Counted from the stretch's first letter, positions 25,852 to 34,254 are shown. The stretch is 64,000 nucleotides of DNA from CAYWJA01 sp964458485 (GCA_964458485.1 CAYWJA010000003.1:1-64000), one strand, 5' to 3'. A program made the numbers and translations. Notes: a model not told the origin generated them from the letters alone.

Positions 25852-27423
25852 ATGAAAGATTCTTTAGATAATCTTGGCATAAATGTCCAGGGGACTATTT
25901 TACGAAATTTAACGCCAGACGAATTAACCAAAGAGGCTCTTGGCAGTGAAGATGCGAAGTTAAATAACACTGGTGCCCTTTTAGTTAAAACCGGAAAATA
26001 CACAGGCAGAGCGCCTAAAAACAGATTTTTTGTAAGTGGAGATGAATATCATGATGAAATATGCTGGTGTGATAATAATTTGCCAATTGAAAAAGAAAAA
26101 TTTGATAAATTATACGATAGAATAACTGCGCATTTTTCAGAAATAGATAAATTATATGTTTTTGATGGCATGGCTGGGGCTAATGAAAAATATGGGATGA
26201 ATATTCGCGTAATAAATGAGCTCGCTTCTCAAAATTTATGCGCGCGTAACATGTTCATTCGCTTAAAAGATGATAAACTTGAAAATTTTAAACCGGATTT
26301 TACGGTTATAGCTGCACCTAGTTTAAAAGTTGGCCCAGAGGATGGGGTTGAGGAGGGTGAAGCTGCTATTTGTATTAACCTGACTAAAAAAGTAGTAATA
26401 ATTTTGGGTAGCGGATATGCAGGCGAAATTAAAAAATCCATTTTTACAATAATGAATTTTATGTTGCCGAGACAGGGAGTTCTTCCTATGCATTGTGCAG
26501 CAAATGCAGGCTTAGATGGCGACACCGCATTATTTTTTGGACTTTCAGGTACAGGTAAAACTACACTTTCATCAGATGAAAACCGTAAATTGATTGGCGA
26601 TGACGAACATGGATGGTGCGAAGATGGTATTTTTAATTTTGAAGGAGGATGCTATGCAAAAACAATTAATTTAAAAAAGGAGTTTGAGCCGCAAATTTAC
26701 AATGCAATCCGTTCTGGTTCTGTGGTTGAGAATGTAATTATGAATGATGATGGTGTGTTTGATTATACCGATACCAGCATTACCCAAAATGGTCGTGTTT
26801 CTTATCCACTTGAATTTATAGATAATGCAGAATTAAGTGGTAGAGGTAAGCATCCGAAAACCATTCTATTTTTAACAGCAGATTCTTTTGGTGTTTTTCC
26901 GCCTGTGGCAAAATTAGATTATGAACGGGCTATGTATCATTTTATTTCCGGATACACCTGTAAATTAGCTGGCACAGAAACCGGAATTGTTGAGCCAAAA
27001 GTAACTTTTTCATGCTTCTTCGGAGCACCTTTCATGCCCCAAAAACCAATGGTTTATGCAAATCTTCTTGCGGAATATATGAAAAAATATGATACACAGG
27101 TATTTTTAGTTAATACTGGCTGGACAGGCGGACCATATGGCACTGGCCATAGGATCAGTATCAACGACACACGTGCAATTGTAACTGCAGCGTTGGATGG
27201 CGAATTAAATGATGTAGGATATATAAATCATCCTATTTTCAACCTGCTAATTCCAAAGGAGTGCCCTATGGTAGATAGTACAATTCTAGATCCGATTAAT
27301 ACCTGGGAGGATAAAGAAGCTTATAATGAAAAGGCTAAAGAGCTTGCAATAGATTTTGTTGAAAACTTTAAGCAATTCGAAAGCATACCGCAAAATATTG
27401 TTGAGGCGGGACCTAAATGGTGA
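25852..27423 (+). CDS. pckA: Phosphoenolpyruvate carboxykinase (ATP)
   Basis: Converts oxaloacetate and ATP to PEP, ADP and CO2 (EC 4.1.1.49), linking C4 acids to gluconeogenesis. About 523 aa, close to the usual 530-540. Visible motifs are TGKYTGRAPKNRFFV near the N-terminus, the kinase-1a loop GLSGTGKTTLSSDENR, then IGDDEHGW (metal-binding Asp), and the C-terminal GTGHRISINDTRA. The open frame continues 35 codons upstream, but those residues have no counterpart in the family and contain the promoter. Its stop TGA overlaps, on the opposite strand, the CCA end of the broken tRNA. Confidence 0.95.
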   Translation: MKDSLDNLGINVQGTILRNLTPDELTKEALGSEDAKLNNTGALLVKTGKYTGRAPKNRFFVSGDEYHDEICWCDNNLPIEKEKFDKLYDRITAHFSEIDKLYVFDGMAGANEKYGMNIRVINELASQNLCARNMFIRLKDDKLENFKPDFTVIAAPSLKVGPEDGVEEGEAAICINLTKKVVIILGSGYAGEIKKSIFTIMNFMLPRQGVLPMHCAANAGLDGDTALFFGLSGTGKTTLSSDENRKLIGDDEHGWCEDGIFNFEGGCYAKTINLKKEFEPQIYNAIRSGSVVENVIMNDDGVFDYTDTSITQNGRVSYPLEFIDNAELSGRGKHPKTILFLTADSFGVFPPVAKLDYERAMYHFISGYTCKLAGTETGIVEPKVTFSCFFGAPFMPQKPMVYANLLAEYMKKYDTQVFLVNTGWTGGPYGTGHRISINDTRAIVTAALDGELNDVGYINHPIFNLLIPKECPMVDSTILDPINTWEDKEAYNEKAKELAIDFVENFKQFESIPQNIVEAGPKW

Positions 27424-27435
27424 CCCCGACAGGAA

Positions 27436-27527
27436 TTCTCTCACTGCTCCCGACTTCGTCGGGATTGCTTCTAGTGCTCAAATAGTCGTCGCACGCCTAC
27501 TTCGTAGTCGGCTCCTTCTTTTTCGTA
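27436..27527 (-). other. 92-nt insertion between T-loop positions 58 and 59 of the outer tRNA
   Basis: Removing it restores a standard T-arm (ACAGG-TTCGATT-CCTGT). It can form two GAA-triloop hairpins, CTAC-GAA-GTAG and CCCGAC-GAA-GTCGGG. The latter resembles small hairpins CCCGAT-N3-ATCGGG near 46965 and 62455. No ORF, and no group I intron core that I can see. Confidence 0.7.
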
Positions 27528-27548
27528 TCGAACCTGTACAGCAAAAGC

Positions 27549-27653
27549 ATCTACAAATTTTATGGTGCCCCCAGCAGGAATCGAACCTGCATCTAAGGCT
27601 TAGGAGTCCCTTATTCTATCCATTGAACTATGGGGGCTTTAAAATTTGTAGAT
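27549..27653. repeat. 14-bp inverted repeat flanking the inner tRNA
   Basis: ATCTACAAATTTTA (27549-27562) and its exact complement TAAAATTTGTAGAT (27640-27653) bracket the inner tRNA. In a transcript they would extend the acceptor stem; in DNA they resemble ends of an inserted segment. Confidence 0.8.
27563..27637 (-). tRNA. tRNA-Arg (anticodon CCU), CCA encoded
   Basis: Acceptor GCCCCCA/TGGGGGC pairs fully. D-arm GTTC/GAAT, anticodon loop CTCCTAA (CCU, reads AGG), T-arm GCAGG-TTCGATT-CCTGC, discriminator A, and templated CCA (27563-27565). The anticodon stem AGGGA/GCCTT has an A31-G39 mismatch and one G-U. About 34 of 40 bases of its 5' half match the outer tRNA fragment, so the two are duplicates. 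Confidence 0.93.
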
Positions 27654-27697
27654 AAATGACCAGGAGCCCCTTATTCTATCCGTTGAACTACGGGGTC

Positions 27698-27914
27698 ACA
27701 TATTATTTTTGATTTCAAATTTTTGATTTCTGATTCGATTTAAGATTTAGCATTTTTTCATTTACTCTTTTTTAATTAATCAAATATCAGTAAATGATAA
27801 ATTCTAAAATCTGAAATGATGATTCGAATCAAAAATTTGAAATCAAAAATCCTAAATCGAGCGAACCATGAATCCGAGTGAGCGAAGCGAGCGAGTGGTT
27901 CATGGGAGCGAGTA
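27698..27914. repeat. AT-rich element with 23-bp terminal inverted repeats, plus GAGCGA hairpin
   Basis: Perfect 23-bp arms at 27706-27728 and 27827-27849 (TTTTTGATTTC... and complement) enclose about 98 bp with further mirrored words (CATTTACT, AGTAAATG). A relative with similar internal words lies at 48091-48243. It is followed by a second hairpin, GAACCATGAA (27867-27876) against GTTCATGG around a GAGTGAGCGAAGCGAGCGAG centre. No gene is seen in this stretch. Confidence 0.7.
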
Positions 27915-28538
27915 TTATTTCTTATTCAAAACCACAATCTTACTAGTATCATCCGGTAGCTCACTTCTTTTTAATATGAATTCATCTAATGGTTCAATAT
28001 CTTTAGTGCCCATTTCAGATAAAAATGGCTGCAGAGCTGATACATCACAATTATGGTCATCGTCACAATAAGCCATTGGAATAATAATGCGTGGTTCTAT
28101 TTGCTCAATAACTTCCTTGGCTTTTTTGGCATCAATTGTATTTTTGCCACCTACTGGGAGGAAAAGAATATCAACATCACCAATCTCCTCGGTTTGTTCA
28201 GCTGTTAAAGATGTACCCAAGCCACCTAGGTGACATAAATGCACACCATTTAATGATATTGTAAATACTGTATTTTCTTTTTGCTCTTTAGATTCTTTTG
28301 GATTATGGAATGTTGCAATCCCCTGAAAATGTACTCCGGAAATTTCATATTCTCCAGGCCAATTAAAAACCTTTTTTTCACCTTCAACCGCATCAACATT
28401 ATGGCTGTCATTTTCTTTACTACTTACCGTAACAACATTTGCCTTCAGCCCAGATGCTTTACTGTGTGGATCTGTGACAACCGAAAAATCTTTATCATTT
28501 ATAGAAAAACATGTGTTTCCATGAAAATTTACTTTCAT
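27915..28538 (-). CDS. Metallo-beta-lactamase-fold protein (UlaG/UPF0173-like, 207 aa)
   Basis: Begins MKVNFHGNTCFSI, the typical first strands of UlaG-like MBL proteins. It contains VFNWPGEYEISGVHFQG, the HLGGLGTSLTAEQ segment, DVDILFLPVGGKNTIDA, and IIPMAYCDDDHN near the end. The usual HxHxDH cluster is replaced (KENDSHNVDAV region), as in many CPR members, so hydrolytic activity is uncertain. Short for the family. Probably transcribed from a promoter at 28564-28592. The substrate cannot be predicted. Confidence 0.7.
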   Translation of the reverse strand: MKVNFHGNTCFSINDKDFSVVTDPHSKASGLKANVVTVSSKENDSHNVDAVEGEKKVFNWPGEYEISGVHFQGIATFHNPKESKEQKENTVFTISLNGVHLCHLGGLGTSLTAEQTEEIGDVDILFLPVGGKNTIDAKKAKEVIEQIEPRIIIPMAYCDDDHNCDVSALQPFLSEMGTKDIEPLDEFILKRSELPDDTSKIVVLNKK

Positions 28539-28563
28539 AAGTTTATAGTTAAAAAGCGGAAGT

Positions 28564-28592
28564 ATTTTACACTACTTTCAATAGCTATACAA
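28564..28592 (-). promoter_or_regulatory. Promoter of the MBL-fold gene
   Basis: On the minus strand TTGTAT (28592-28587), 17 bp, TAAAAT (28569-28564), 26 bp before the ATG at 28538. Weak -35. Confidence 0.45.
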
Positions 28593-28614
28593 TTGGATAA
28601 AATTTATTAAAATC

Positions 28615-29133
28615 CTATTTATCTCTAAAATGAACTTGTTGATCTGGATGTCTCCACTTATCAGGATTTTGTAATCCACCAAAAACTTGTCTGACTGAAC
28701 TACGCCAGTCATTTTTAATTTCACCAGTTTGTATTTTAGCAGTAACGTCCTTAAGAGCCTTCCATATTTCATCTCCTATTACAACTGTGCCAGAATCTGC
28801 GTTGCTCCATAATGAAGGAGTTGTAAGATCTATGTTTGTCTGATAATCTCCTGTTCCAAAATTTACAGTTGAATTTGCAAGATCTCCTGGTTTTAAAACT
28901 ACAACCATAGTGCCTTCAACTCCTGGTTTGTCTATCTGAAATTGTAATCTATCATCACTCATTTCTCTGGTTGGAGGTAATGTTACAATTGTCTTATTAT
29001 CAAGTCGAACATGCATGGGTTTTTTCCTCTCAGGCATACCCTTTACAGCTTCAGTAAATATATCTTTAGCTGGTCCTACTTCTGCAACATTTATTTGTCG
29101 TTGCTTATCTTGTGATTCTGGTTGTATTTGCAT
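28615..29133 (-). CDS. Hypothetical soluble protein (172 aa)
   Basis: I do not recognise it. The N-terminal 40 residues are polar (QPESQDKQRQINVAEV). A compact beta-rich middle has MHVRLDNKTIVTLPP, TMVVVLKPGDLANSTVNFG and SGTVVIGDEIWKAL. The C-terminus is helical, with QVFGGLQNPDKWRHPDQQ. No signal peptide or membrane segment. It sits between the MBL gene and the surface cluster, all on the same strand. Confidence 0.6.
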   Translation of the reverse strand: MQIQPESQDKQRQINVAEVGPAKDIFTEAVKGMPERKKPMHVRLDNKTIVTLPPTREMSDDRLQFQIDKPGVEGTMVVVLKPGDLANSTVNFGTGDYQTNIDLTTPSLWSNADSGTVVIGDEIWKALKDVTAKIQTGEIKNDWRSSVRQVFGGLQNPDKWRHPDQQVHFRDK

Positions 29134-29172
29134 TTTAATTTTAGTTAATAATAAATTTGTAAATATAATTTT

Positions 29173-30609
29173 TTATCCAAACACCTTCCTAAACTTCCAG
29201 CCAACCAAACCAAGAAAAGTAATAACAAATGTAATTAAAAGCATTTCTGTCGGCCCGGAACTTGGTGTTTTTTTAATGTTAGATAGAGATTTATTTGTAT
29301 TATTTGCCTTAGTTACAGAGACTGAATATGGCTGATGATAAGTTACTGTATTACCGCTTGTTGCAGTAGATGAGGTGGAAACTGCAGGTGTAGCAGTACT
29401 TTGAGATGTAGTATACCCGCTTGCCAGATTCTGTTGCAATACCTGCTGCGGTGTAGACGACACTTTATAAGGATTTGCTTTAAAACCCGGTGTTATTCCT
29501 GTTGGCTGTCCGATTGTTGATGTAGATGTGACACTAGTTGGCACTTGTGTTGTAGTAGTAGTGGTTGATTTTGAAGCTGCAGACTTTAAATTCTGAAGTT
29601 TTGCAGCATCTGCTTTTTGCTGTTTTTTTAATTTTTCAAGCTCTGCCTTCAGATCTGCAACCGCCTTAGCTTCGGAAACTGCTTTGGCAGCATCTGCTTT
29701 AACCTTTACTGCAGCGGCCTTTGCTTTTTCAACTCCAGCTAAATATTTACTCATATTAGTAACTGCTGTACCTGTGCAATAAGTACCAGACAACTGTTTA
29801 TTTAGATCTGTTGTGCTTGCAAAAAGTTTATCTAAAGCATCTTTAGTATAAGTACCTTTTTTAATTTTACATTTTGCCTCTGTGCTAGTTAAAGATGTAT
29901 CCGGACTCTTAGTAACTTTAACTGTAACTAAACAATTGTCTTTTTCCGCACCAGTAACATTGGCACTCGTCTCAAAATCTTTGCTGTCAATTTTATAGCT
30001 GTAAGTACCCTTGGCTAACTTACAATCTTTTAAATAAGGAAGTAAACAGCTCATATCAGTTTTACAGTCTTTTGCTGTTGGAGCTATTGAAATAGATACA
30101 GCTTTGCTCTCTGGCTTAACAACATTTGTAGATTTAGCAGTGGATGATCCTCCGGAACTAGTTGATGTAGACGAGCCAGATGAAGTTGTAGATGAGGCAG
30201 TTGTAGATGAGGCAGATTTAGTAGAAGTCCCTGTTGTAGTACTTGTAGCAGTAGGCTTAGAAGATGATCCTGTTGATGTGCTTGGGGTAGTACTTGAACC
30301 AGAACCACTACTGGATGTACTTGAACTGGTTGAGGATGTTGAAGTTTGTTTTGGTAATAAATTTATCTTCATATCCTTTTTCGTTACATCGCTAGTGTCA
30401 AACAAGCTACCCTTTAAAAGTCCACTAAATTGATTTGGGGCAAGTAATGCAAAAGTTACTAAAACCAAAACAACAAAGGCGGCTCCGAAAAATATATTAC
30501 TTTTCGTATGATTTTCATCGGCCTTCTTCTTGCTGACTTTTTTACTGATTGATGCAGGTGTATGTAATACATCATCCGGTATTGTTACCCAGTTTGTATC
30601 TTTTTTCAT
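29173..30609 (-). CDS. Membrane-anchored Ser/Thr-rich surface protein with coiled coil (478 aa)
   Basis: A cytoplasmic stub (1-38) is followed by a transmembrane helix at about 40-57 and NQFSGLLKGSLF, an after-membrane motif like that of the 787-aa neighbour. A long Ser/Thr-rich linker (about 95-165) follows. A Cys-containing pair of repeats has KDCKLAKGTYSYKI and AKCKIKKGTYTKDA, then an Ala/Lys coiled coil (about 285-345). The C-terminus is SGPTEML plus a hydrophobic helix and KFRKVFG, a tripartite tail like those of the 787- and 364-aa proteins. Probably exposed with both ends in the membrane. The role is unknown; structural or adhesive is an inference. Confidence 0.7.
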   Translation of the reverse strand: MKKDTNWVTIPDDVLHTPASISKKVSKKKADENHTKSNIFFGAAFVVLVLVTFALLAPNQFSGLLKGSLFDTSDVTKKDMKINLLPKQTSTSSTSSSTSSSGSGSSTTPSTSTGSSSKPTATSTTTGTSTKSASSTTASSTTSSGSSTSTSSGGSSTAKSTNVVKPESKAVSISIAPTAKDCKTDMSCLLPYLKDCKLAKGTYSYKIDSKDFETSANVTGAEKDNCLVTVKVTKSPDTSLTSTEAKCKIKKGTYTKDALDKLFASTTDLNKQLSGTYCTGTAVTNMSKYLAGVEKAKAAAVKVKADAAKAVSEAKAVADLKAELEKLKKQQKADAAKLQNLKSAASKSTTTTTTQVPTSVTSTSTIGQPTGITPGFKANPYKVSSTPQQVLQQNLASGYTTSQSTATPAVSTSSTATSGNTVTYHQPYSVSVTKANNTNKSLSNIKKTPSSGPTEMLLITFVITFLGLVGWKFRKVFG

Positions 30610-30649
30610 TTTGTTTTTGTTATTTTTATTTTTTATTAGTTATATATTG

Positions 30650-30669
30650 GCGAGGATATTCATCCTCGC
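30650..30669. repeat. Intercistronic hairpin GCGAGGAT-ATTC-ATCCTCGC
   Basis: A perfect 8-bp stem with a four-base loop lies between two surface genes. There is no U-tract in the direction of transcription, so an RNA processing or stability element is more likely than a terminator. Confidence 0.55.
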
Positions 30670-30678
30670 TTTCATTAC

Positions 30679-33042
30679 TTACTTATTCTTTCTCCTTCTG
30701 CCGATAATGGCAGCACCACCAAGCATGGAAGCGGAAATTACAATCCATACTGCAACAGGACCACTTTTCGGCTGACTAGGTACTTTGGTCAAACTTGTAT
30801 TAGAAAGTTTACTTGTTGTCTTTTTTGCATTGCTATCGTTAGTAGTTGTTGTTTTCGAATCTGTAGATGAGCTAGTTGATTCAGTTTTAGCAGTAGAAGT
30901 GGATGAGCTTGTGTTTGATGATGTTTGAGTAGCTACCACACCTGGCTGTAAATAACTTAAATATTTTGCCCCTTTCCCTGTAATAGTCACATTAGATGTT
31001 ACTGGTAATTTTGAGCTAAGGTCTTTAAGTGTTATGCCATCTATTGCTACATCTGTTTTATCTTTCGTTGTCACAAGTCTGCTATAAGTAATGGTGGCGA
31101 TCTTATTAACAGCAATACTATCTATAATAATATTATTATTCTTATCTAACTTGGCCCCTGATAAATTTTCTATTGCACCAGCAGTCACATCACCGGTCGC
31201 AGAGCTAAAATATGGTTCAAGCTGAATATTTGCTGCTGAAACTGCACTCGGATTTTTAATATTCATCTTAAAATAAACACGGGTGGTTTTGTTTTTTGGT
31301 AAAACAAGACCTGAACTTTTTACGCTTGCCTCTTTATATACATTGCCATCAATAGATGCTAATTTGCTGACTTCTAATCTTAATTCTCCAATATACATGG
31401 TACCTCCGCCGGAAGATGAAGTAGAAGAATGACCTCCTCCGCCCAAGCCACCACCGGATGAAGAACTGCTTGAGCTACTGCCAGATCCACCAGACGAAGA
31501 AGATGAACCGGAAGAAGAACTTGATGAAGAACTACTGGAGCTACTACTGGAAGAACTTGAAGATGAGCCAGATGATTTTTTAATATATTTCCCCACATAA
31601 ACATGACTAGCTCCTGAAATAAGATTAAATGTTATATCTTTTGGTGTTGTAAACCCGGATATTGCTTTAAATACAATTTTATATTGTATTCCAGGGCTAA
31701 CACTTGATTTAAGCATAAAATTGTCTGGAGTCTTCCCTGAGCCATAATTATCTATATAAGTTGGATCGGTAACTGAAGAAATAGTATAAAAACCACTCAA
31801 GTTATTGGTACTAACTGTGATTTGTGTAGTTTCACTTGAAAGTGAAGAACTACCACTACTTTTTGATGAACTTGAGCTGGAAGATGAACTACTACCGGAG
31901 CTACTACCAGATGAAGAACTTATATATGTTCCTTCAAATCTTAGTGGCTTGCCGGTAATCAAATTGAATGTAATGTCTTTTGGTTTTGTGAAACCTATTA
32001 CACTATCAAAAATTATCATATATTTTGTACCGGGCTCCCCCATGGAACTCAAATTAAACGTTTTCTCACCTATCCCATATCTTGGTTCATCTAACAGATT
32101 GGTAAGGGATCTGATTGTGTACTTACCCTTTTCTATATTTGGCTTAACCGTTACGCTTGTAACACCTCTGGATGAAGAACTAGTGTTATCTGACGAAGTA
32201 CTAATATATGTACCAGAGAATCTTTGTGGCTGATTAGTAATTAAACTAAAAGTAATATCTCTTGGGGTTATATAACCTGTAACACTATCGAATGTGATTT
32301 TATATTTTAATCCCGGGTTATCTCCTGAGCTTAAATTTATAGTAGATTCTCCTGTTCCCGTTCTTGGTTCATCTATTGGATTGTCAATTGATCGAATAGA
32401 ATATTTACCATCAGAAATATTTGTTGAAACAGTTACAGCTGTGTAGCCTGTTGGAATAACGGCAGTAGAAGTTTTTTTTGCTATTTGATCAGATGGCCTT
32501 GTGGCCGGTTTAGTTGGATCAATTGCATCGGACTTTGAATCTGTAAGCCCATCTGTTGGCACCTTAGCAGGCTTGGTTGGGTCGATCGCAACAGGAGCCT
32601 TTGTTTTATCCGTAATTTGATCAGATGGTAATTGTGTAATTTTAGTCGAATCGGTGGTCTTATCCACCATTTTGTCACTAGGCGTTTTTGGAGGGTATAC
32701 ATCATCCTTAAAAACCGGAACTTTTGTTAATGAGTCTGTTGGTACCTCCGCAGGCTTTGTGGGATCTGTGACTACGGGGGTCTTTTCAACTTTTTCTATA
32801 GTTGTTTTTACTGTTGTATCTGTTGTTGTTAAATCTCCTTTTAATAACTTCGATAATTGATTGAAGTTAAGTGCACCTGCAACAACTAAAACTATAAATA
32901 CAGAAGCTAACCCAATAAATAATGGTTTTTTGTATATTGGTATACTTTGAGCCGATTTATTTACAGGCTGTGCAGTATTTTGTGTGGGCGTTTGTGCCGT
33001 CACATTACCCTGTGTGTTTTGTGGGTTATTTTCTGTGTTCAT
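30679..33042 (-). CDS. Repeat-containing surface protein with poly-Ser linker (787 aa)
   Basis: A transmembrane helix at about 41-58 is followed by NQLSKLLKGDL. A proline region repeats DPTKPAxVPTD four times. Three tandem beta domains of about 85 residues follow, each with GxYxIRSxxNxxDEP, YKIxFDSVxGxxxPKDITFxLI and FxGTYI, separated by Ser-rich linkers. A long near-pure Ser/Gly stretch leads to a final beta domain (TMYIGELRLEVSKLASIDG). The C-terminus KSGPVAVWIVISASMLGG plus RRRKNK is a sortase/exosortase-like tail: short motif, hydrophobic helix, basic end. Presumably a cell-surface stalk protein. Confidence 0.75.
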   Translation of the reverse strand: MNTENNPQNTQGNVTAQTPTQNTAQPVNKSAQSIPIYKKPLFIGLASVFIVLVVAGALNFNQLSKLLKGDLTTTDTTVKTTIEKVEKTPVVTDPTKPAEVPTDSLTKVPVFKDDVYPPKTPSDKMVDKTTDSTKITQLPSDQITDKTKAPVAIDPTKPAKVPTDGLTDSKSDAIDPTKPATRPSDQIAKKTSTAVIPTGYTAVTVSTNISDGKYSIRSIDNPIDEPRTGTGESTINLSSGDNPGLKYKITFDSVTGYITPRDITFSLITNQPQRFSGTYISTSSDNTSSSSRGVTSVTVKPNIEKGKYTIRSLTNLLDEPRYGIGEKTFNLSSMGEPGTKYMIIFDSVIGFTKPKDITFNLITGKPLRFEGTYISSSSGSSSGSSSSSSSSSSKSSGSSSLSSETTQITVSTNNLSGFYTISSVTDPTYIDNYGSGKTPDNFMLKSSVSPGIQYKIVFKAISGFTTPKDITFNLISGASHVYVGKYIKKSSGSSSSSSSSSSSSSSSSSSSGSSSSSGGSGSSSSSSSSGGGLGGGGHSSTSSSGGGTMYIGELRLEVSKLASIDGNVYKEASVKSSGLVLPKNKTTRVYFKMNIKNPSAVSAANIQLEPYFSSATGDVTAGAIENLSGAKLDKNNNIIIDSIAVNKIATITYSRLVTTKDKTDVAIDGITLKDLSSKLPVTSNVTITGKGAKYLSYLQPGVVATQTSSNTSSSTSTAKTESTSSSTDSKTTTTNDSNAKKTTSKLSNTSLTKVPSQPKSGPVAVWIVISASMLGGAAIIGRRRKNK

Positions 33043-33050
33043 TTTTTTTA

Positions 33051-34145
33051 TTATTTATTTATTTTAATTTTCCTCCCCTTTTTCCTCCCAAAAACAACTG
33101 CACCACCAAGGCCTGCCGCGGAAAAAATTAACCACCCAACAAGTGGGCCGTTTTGCGGCTGCAAAGGAATACTGGCAACTGTTTTTTGAAATAAGGTGGC
33201 AAAAGGATGCGTTGAGCTAAGTGGCTGATTTACTATCACACCTACTTCATTTGAGTAATCACTTTCCTTATTATTACTATCGTAAGCAGTTACTGCAAAA
33301 TAGTAGGTTTGATTATTGGTAAGACCACTAAGTCGGTAACTGGTTAAATTTCCTATAACTCTACGTCTGGAATATTGACCACTAACTTGTCCGTAATAAA
33401 TATTGAAACCAGACCTATATAAATCAGTTGTACCATCCCATTTTAAATCAACATATCCAGACCCTGTATTAACTTTAAGATTTGTAGGGCGTTTTAATGT
33501 TATTACCGATGTACCCCCTCCTATATTTGTATTTAATGTGGTTACTGGTGTTGAAGTTGTAGTTGTTACCACAGGTGGTGTTGTAACCGTTGGAGCTGCA
33601 ATAACTCCTGGATTTAATGTAATAGATAATTCTGCTGGTTTTTTAGATAAAATATTTAAAGGAAATCCTGAATCAATTATATTTACACTCGCATGGCCAA
33701 GTTCACTTACCTGATAATCATAAAAGCTGATTTTGGATGTTGCAGCAGTAGCTGCAATAACCTCAAAGTTCACAGAGGCTACTGTTGTTTCTGTCTTCGT
33801 TACACCTCCGGAAATATTAGATCGGCCAATTTTAACACGCCCTTCAGATGAAGCAACTGTATCTTCCCCTGGCGCAGATAATGTAAAAAGTGAACTTTTT
33901 GTATCTATTCCAGTGGCTTTTAAAGACTTTGCATCATAAGTTAACCAAGATCGAACGGAGATTATCTTATTTGCACTTGGATTCTTTAATACAATATCCA
34001 CCTTAAATTTATCGCCTTTCTTGGCACTAGTTACAGAAGATTTCAGCATAAGCTCTGCATCTTTTGTAGCTGCTGCGTATGTTGGCACAATCCCTGATAG
34101 GATTATTACTATTGCCGTTAGTGTTGTTATTAGTTTTTTCATCAT
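33051..34145 (-). CDS. Secreted cohesin-FnIII protein with C-terminal anchor (364 aa)
   Basis: A signal peptide (1-25, ending TYA) precedes a cohesin-type domain at about 28-175: AELMLKSSVTSAKKGDKF, NKIISVRSWLTYDAKSL, then VASVNFEVIAA. After a Thr/Val linker comes a fibronectin type III domain at about 225-310 (PTNLKVNTGSGYVDLKW, LTNNQTYYFAVTAYDSNNK). The C-terminus QNGPLVGWLIFSAAGLGGA plus RKKGRK is a sorting-like tail. Cohesins bind dockerins; two neighbours encode dockerin-like ends, so this may be a surface scaffold receptor. Confidence 0.78.
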   Translation of the reverse strand: MMKKLITTLTAIVIILSGIVPTYAAATKDAELMLKSSVTSAKKGDKFKVDIVLKNPSANKIISVRSWLTYDAKSLKATGIDTKSSLFTLSAPGEDTVASSEGRVKIGRSNISGGVTKTETTVASVNFEVIAATAATSKISFYDYQVSELGHASVNIIDSGFPLNILSKKPAELSITLNPGVIAAPTVTTPPVVTTTTSTPVTTLNTNIGGGTSVITLKRPTNLKVNTGSGYVDLKWDGTTDLYRSGFNIYYGQVSGQYSRRRVIGNLTSYRLSGLTNNQTYYFAVTAYDSNNKESDYSNEVGVIVNQPLSSTHPFATLFQKTVASIPLQPQNGPLVGWLIFSAAGLGGAVVFGRKKGRKIKINK

Positions 34146-34254
34146 TCCTATTGGTGATCCTATTGGTGATCCGATTGGTGATCCGATTGGGGTTAAGCGG
34201 TTAAGCCCCTATTGGATTCCCTATGGATCTCCCATTGGATTCCCTATTGGTTAA
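34141..34254. repeat. Tandem ATTGGTGATCC / CCAATGGG repeat
   Basis: About four units of ATTGGTGATCC, a TTAAGCGGTTAAG centre, then units of ATTGGATTCCC in variant forms. It lies between the two cohesin genes. Matching units appear inside coding sequence at 39050-39175, 46098-46141 and 46566-46612. Confidence 0.75.

Larger units (their letters stand above)
27418..27697 (-). pseudogene. tRNA-Arg(CCU)-like gene split by an inner tRNA and a T-loop insert
   Basis: The 5' part (27697 down to 27658) reads acceptor GACCCCG, TA, D arm GTTC...GAAT, A, then AGGGG and a CTCCTGG anticodon loop (anticodon CCU). It then stops matching. The 3' part is found 120 bases further along: T-stem ACAGG (27533-27537), T-loop TTCGA, a 92-nt insert, the last two T-loop bases TT, T-stem CCTGT (27429-27433), acceptor CGGGGTC (27422-27428), A and CCA (27418-27420). 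The acceptor arms pair 7/7 and the T-stem 5/5. The 3' anticodon strand and variable loop are missing, so the molecule is probably not functional. A complete tRNA-Arg lies inside the first gap. Confidence 0.75.

Noticed and set aside
27356..27655. Plus-strand 99-aa frame across the tRNA region
   Set aside because: It is antisense to tRNA-Arg and the broken tRNA; its C-terminal part (QQESNLHLRLRS) is a typical false translation of a tRNA complement.
27436..27697. Group I or group II intron in a tRNA
   Set aside because: No conserved catalytic core or ORF is visible and the 3' anticodon strand is missing; a nested insertion or decay explains the data better.
30104..32233. Plus-strand frames rich in Val, Asp, Glu and Leu opposite the surface genes
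   Set aside because: They are antisense shadows of Ser/Thr-rich repeat coding sequence, with no start signals or known domains.
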